From contig CALLNA010000247.1 of assembly GCA_938005655.1 (NCBI GenBank), positions 1-6,239 on the forward strand: 6,239 nucleotides of DNA, in the 5' to 3' direction. The notes below the pieces were generated by a model. The model searched no databases. It worked only from the letters and a program-made list of their open reading frames with translations, and was not told the origin of the DNA. Of this stretch, positions 5,766 to 6,239 are shown one piece after another; within the stretch, counting starts at the first letter, position 1, and the number at the start of each line of letters is the position of its first letter. The position numbers and the translations under genes were made by a program. The stretch comes from an uncultured Novosphingobium sp. GTDB taxonomy: Bacteria; Pseudomonadota; Alphaproteobacteria; Sphingomonadales; Sphingomonadaceae.

Positions 5766-6082
5766 ACCCCTCGACCAGCTCCGCCAGCGCCAGCCAGCGC
5801 TCCTCGGCGGCGTCCTTGTCGGCGCGGGCCCTGGCCACGGCCTCGGTCAGGGCGGCGAACCTGGCCGGGTCGCGGGCGTAGAGCGCGGGGTCGTGGAGCG
5901 CCGTCTCGTCCCGCGCGATGGCCGCCTCCAGCTCCTCGATCCGGGCGGGCAGCAGGTCGTAGTCGCGCTGGTCCTTGTAGGAGAGCTTGCCCTTGCGCGG
6001 CGGCGGGGGAGGAGGGGGCGGCGGCGGTGCGGCTTCGGCGGGGCCCCCGGCCGCCTTCGCCCGGGCCCTCCCCGGCGAGCCT
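5764..6082 (-). pseudogene. 3' end of a Uup-like ABC-F ATPase gene, truncated at the junction
   Basis: About 102 codons of the C-terminal part remain. In coding order they are an Ala/Lys/Arg-rich linker (GRARAKAAGGPAEAA), ten consecutive prolines (6027-5998), then RKGKLSYKDQRDYDLLPARIEELE. A predicted coiled coil with RDPARFAALTEAVARARADKD follows, to the stop at 5764. KLSYKxQRxYDLLPxRIExLE is the hallmark start of the Uup C-terminal domain, which binds DNA or RNA in studied homologues. Uup-type ABC-F proteins carry two ATPase cassettes before this (over 600 residues in total), and none of that is here. The frame stays open upstream to 6213, but those residues are unlike any ABC-F protein. 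The other strand there encodes an IS110 transposase, so the true gene ends at about 6074-6083. It is either a disrupted gene or an intact gene misjoined in assembly. Confidence 0.75.
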
Positions 6083-6239
6083 AGGCCGCTGCCCGACGCC
6101 GCCGCGCGCGAGCTGGAGGCGCTGCTCGCCCGCCGCCGCCAGTTGGTGCAGATGGCCTCGATGGAGAAGAACCGCCTGGAGGCCGCCGCCTCGCGGCGCG
6201 TGGCCCGCGACATCGAGGCGCACCTGCGGTGGCTGGGGT
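6077..6239 (+). mobile_element. IS110-family transposase, internal fragment, continues past window
   Basis: From about 6077 to the right edge one plus-strand frame reads EPRPLPDAAARELEALLARR followed by RQLVQMASMEKNRLEAA and VARDIEAHLRWL. This matches the segment of IS110-family (DEDD) transposases between the N-terminal RuvC-like catalytic domain and the C-terminal helix-hairpin-helix/Ser region. The usual sequence around it runs from VRPEPRPLPD to EKNRL and then DIxAHIxWL. About 52 codons are visible. The start codon and the catalytic domain (roughly the first 110 residues) are missing to the left, where the strand is occupied antiparallel by the ABC-F gene. The left boundary therefore lies inside the transposase gene and is not an IS end. 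No terminal repeat or target duplication can be assigned. Whether the remainder is intact beyond 6239 is unknown. Confidence 0.75.

Noticed and set aside
5368..6084. A 238-codon plus-strand frame overlapping the DUF6456-like gene and the ABC-F fragment.
   Set aside because: It is a frame-shifted Arg/Ala/Ser/Pro-rich translation of the DUF6456-like gene that then runs antisense to the ABC-F domain; no family resemblance.
6083..6213. Extension of the ABC-F reading frame upstream to an ATG at 6213, giving an apparently complete 149-residue protein.
   Set aside because: Residues 1-46 of that frame are Ser/Arg/Ala-rich and antisense to IS110 transposase sequence, so the ATG is not a genuine start and the gene is truncated.

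Overview
The window is a GC-rich piece of bacterial chromosome. Codon use, the alphaproteobacterial style of YajC/SecD/SecF, and a hairpin-rich intergenic repeat of the kind I associate with sphingomonad genomes suggest an alphaproteobacterium, probably of the order Sphingomonadales. That placement is inference; no rRNA or other strong taxonomic marker is present.

Layout. The left edge (1-48, minus strand) holds the 5' two thirds of a tRNA-Pro with anticodon GGG, cut by the window boundary and preceded by a convincing sigma-70-type promoter. Transcribed away from it on the plus strand is the complete Sec accessory operon yajC-secD-secF (255-3203). The tRNA-to-yajC spacer carries an 11-bp perfect inverted repeat whose two arms each contain a TTGCCA hexamer, one acting as the -35 of the tRNA promoter and the other suitably placed for a yajC promoter. 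After secF comes about 140 bp of four consecutive hairpins (3212-3353), which fills the gap to the convergent next gene.

The minus strand from 5159 to 3355 carries a regulator followed by a GT4-type glycosyltransferase, 41 bp apart and possibly co-transcribed. The regulator has an N-terminal XRE helix-turn-helix and a C-terminal domain that looks like a LexA/S24 fold without the Ser-Lys dyad. Divergent from the regulator is a small DUF6456-like protein (5250-5735), separated by an AT-richer 90-bp spacer with a possible operator.

The right end is a broken junction. The last ~100 codons of a Uup-like ABC-F ATPase gene (minus strand, reading inward from the right) stop matching that family near 6080, where sequence on the plus strand begins to encode the middle of an IS110-family transposase that runs off the window. 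Both genes are cut within their coding regions at this point, so it is either a rearrangement involving a decayed IS110 copy or an assembly chimera.

Functionally, YajC, SecD and SecF form the proton-driven accessory complex of the SecYEG translocon. The other genes have no evident link to it. I found no convincing undescribed multi-gene system. The points most worth a second look are the ABC-F/IS110 junction, the dyad-less S24-like regulator with its divergent DUF6456 neighbour, the shared motif in the tRNA/yajC spacer, the hairpin repeat, and a ten-proline run in the ABC-F linker.
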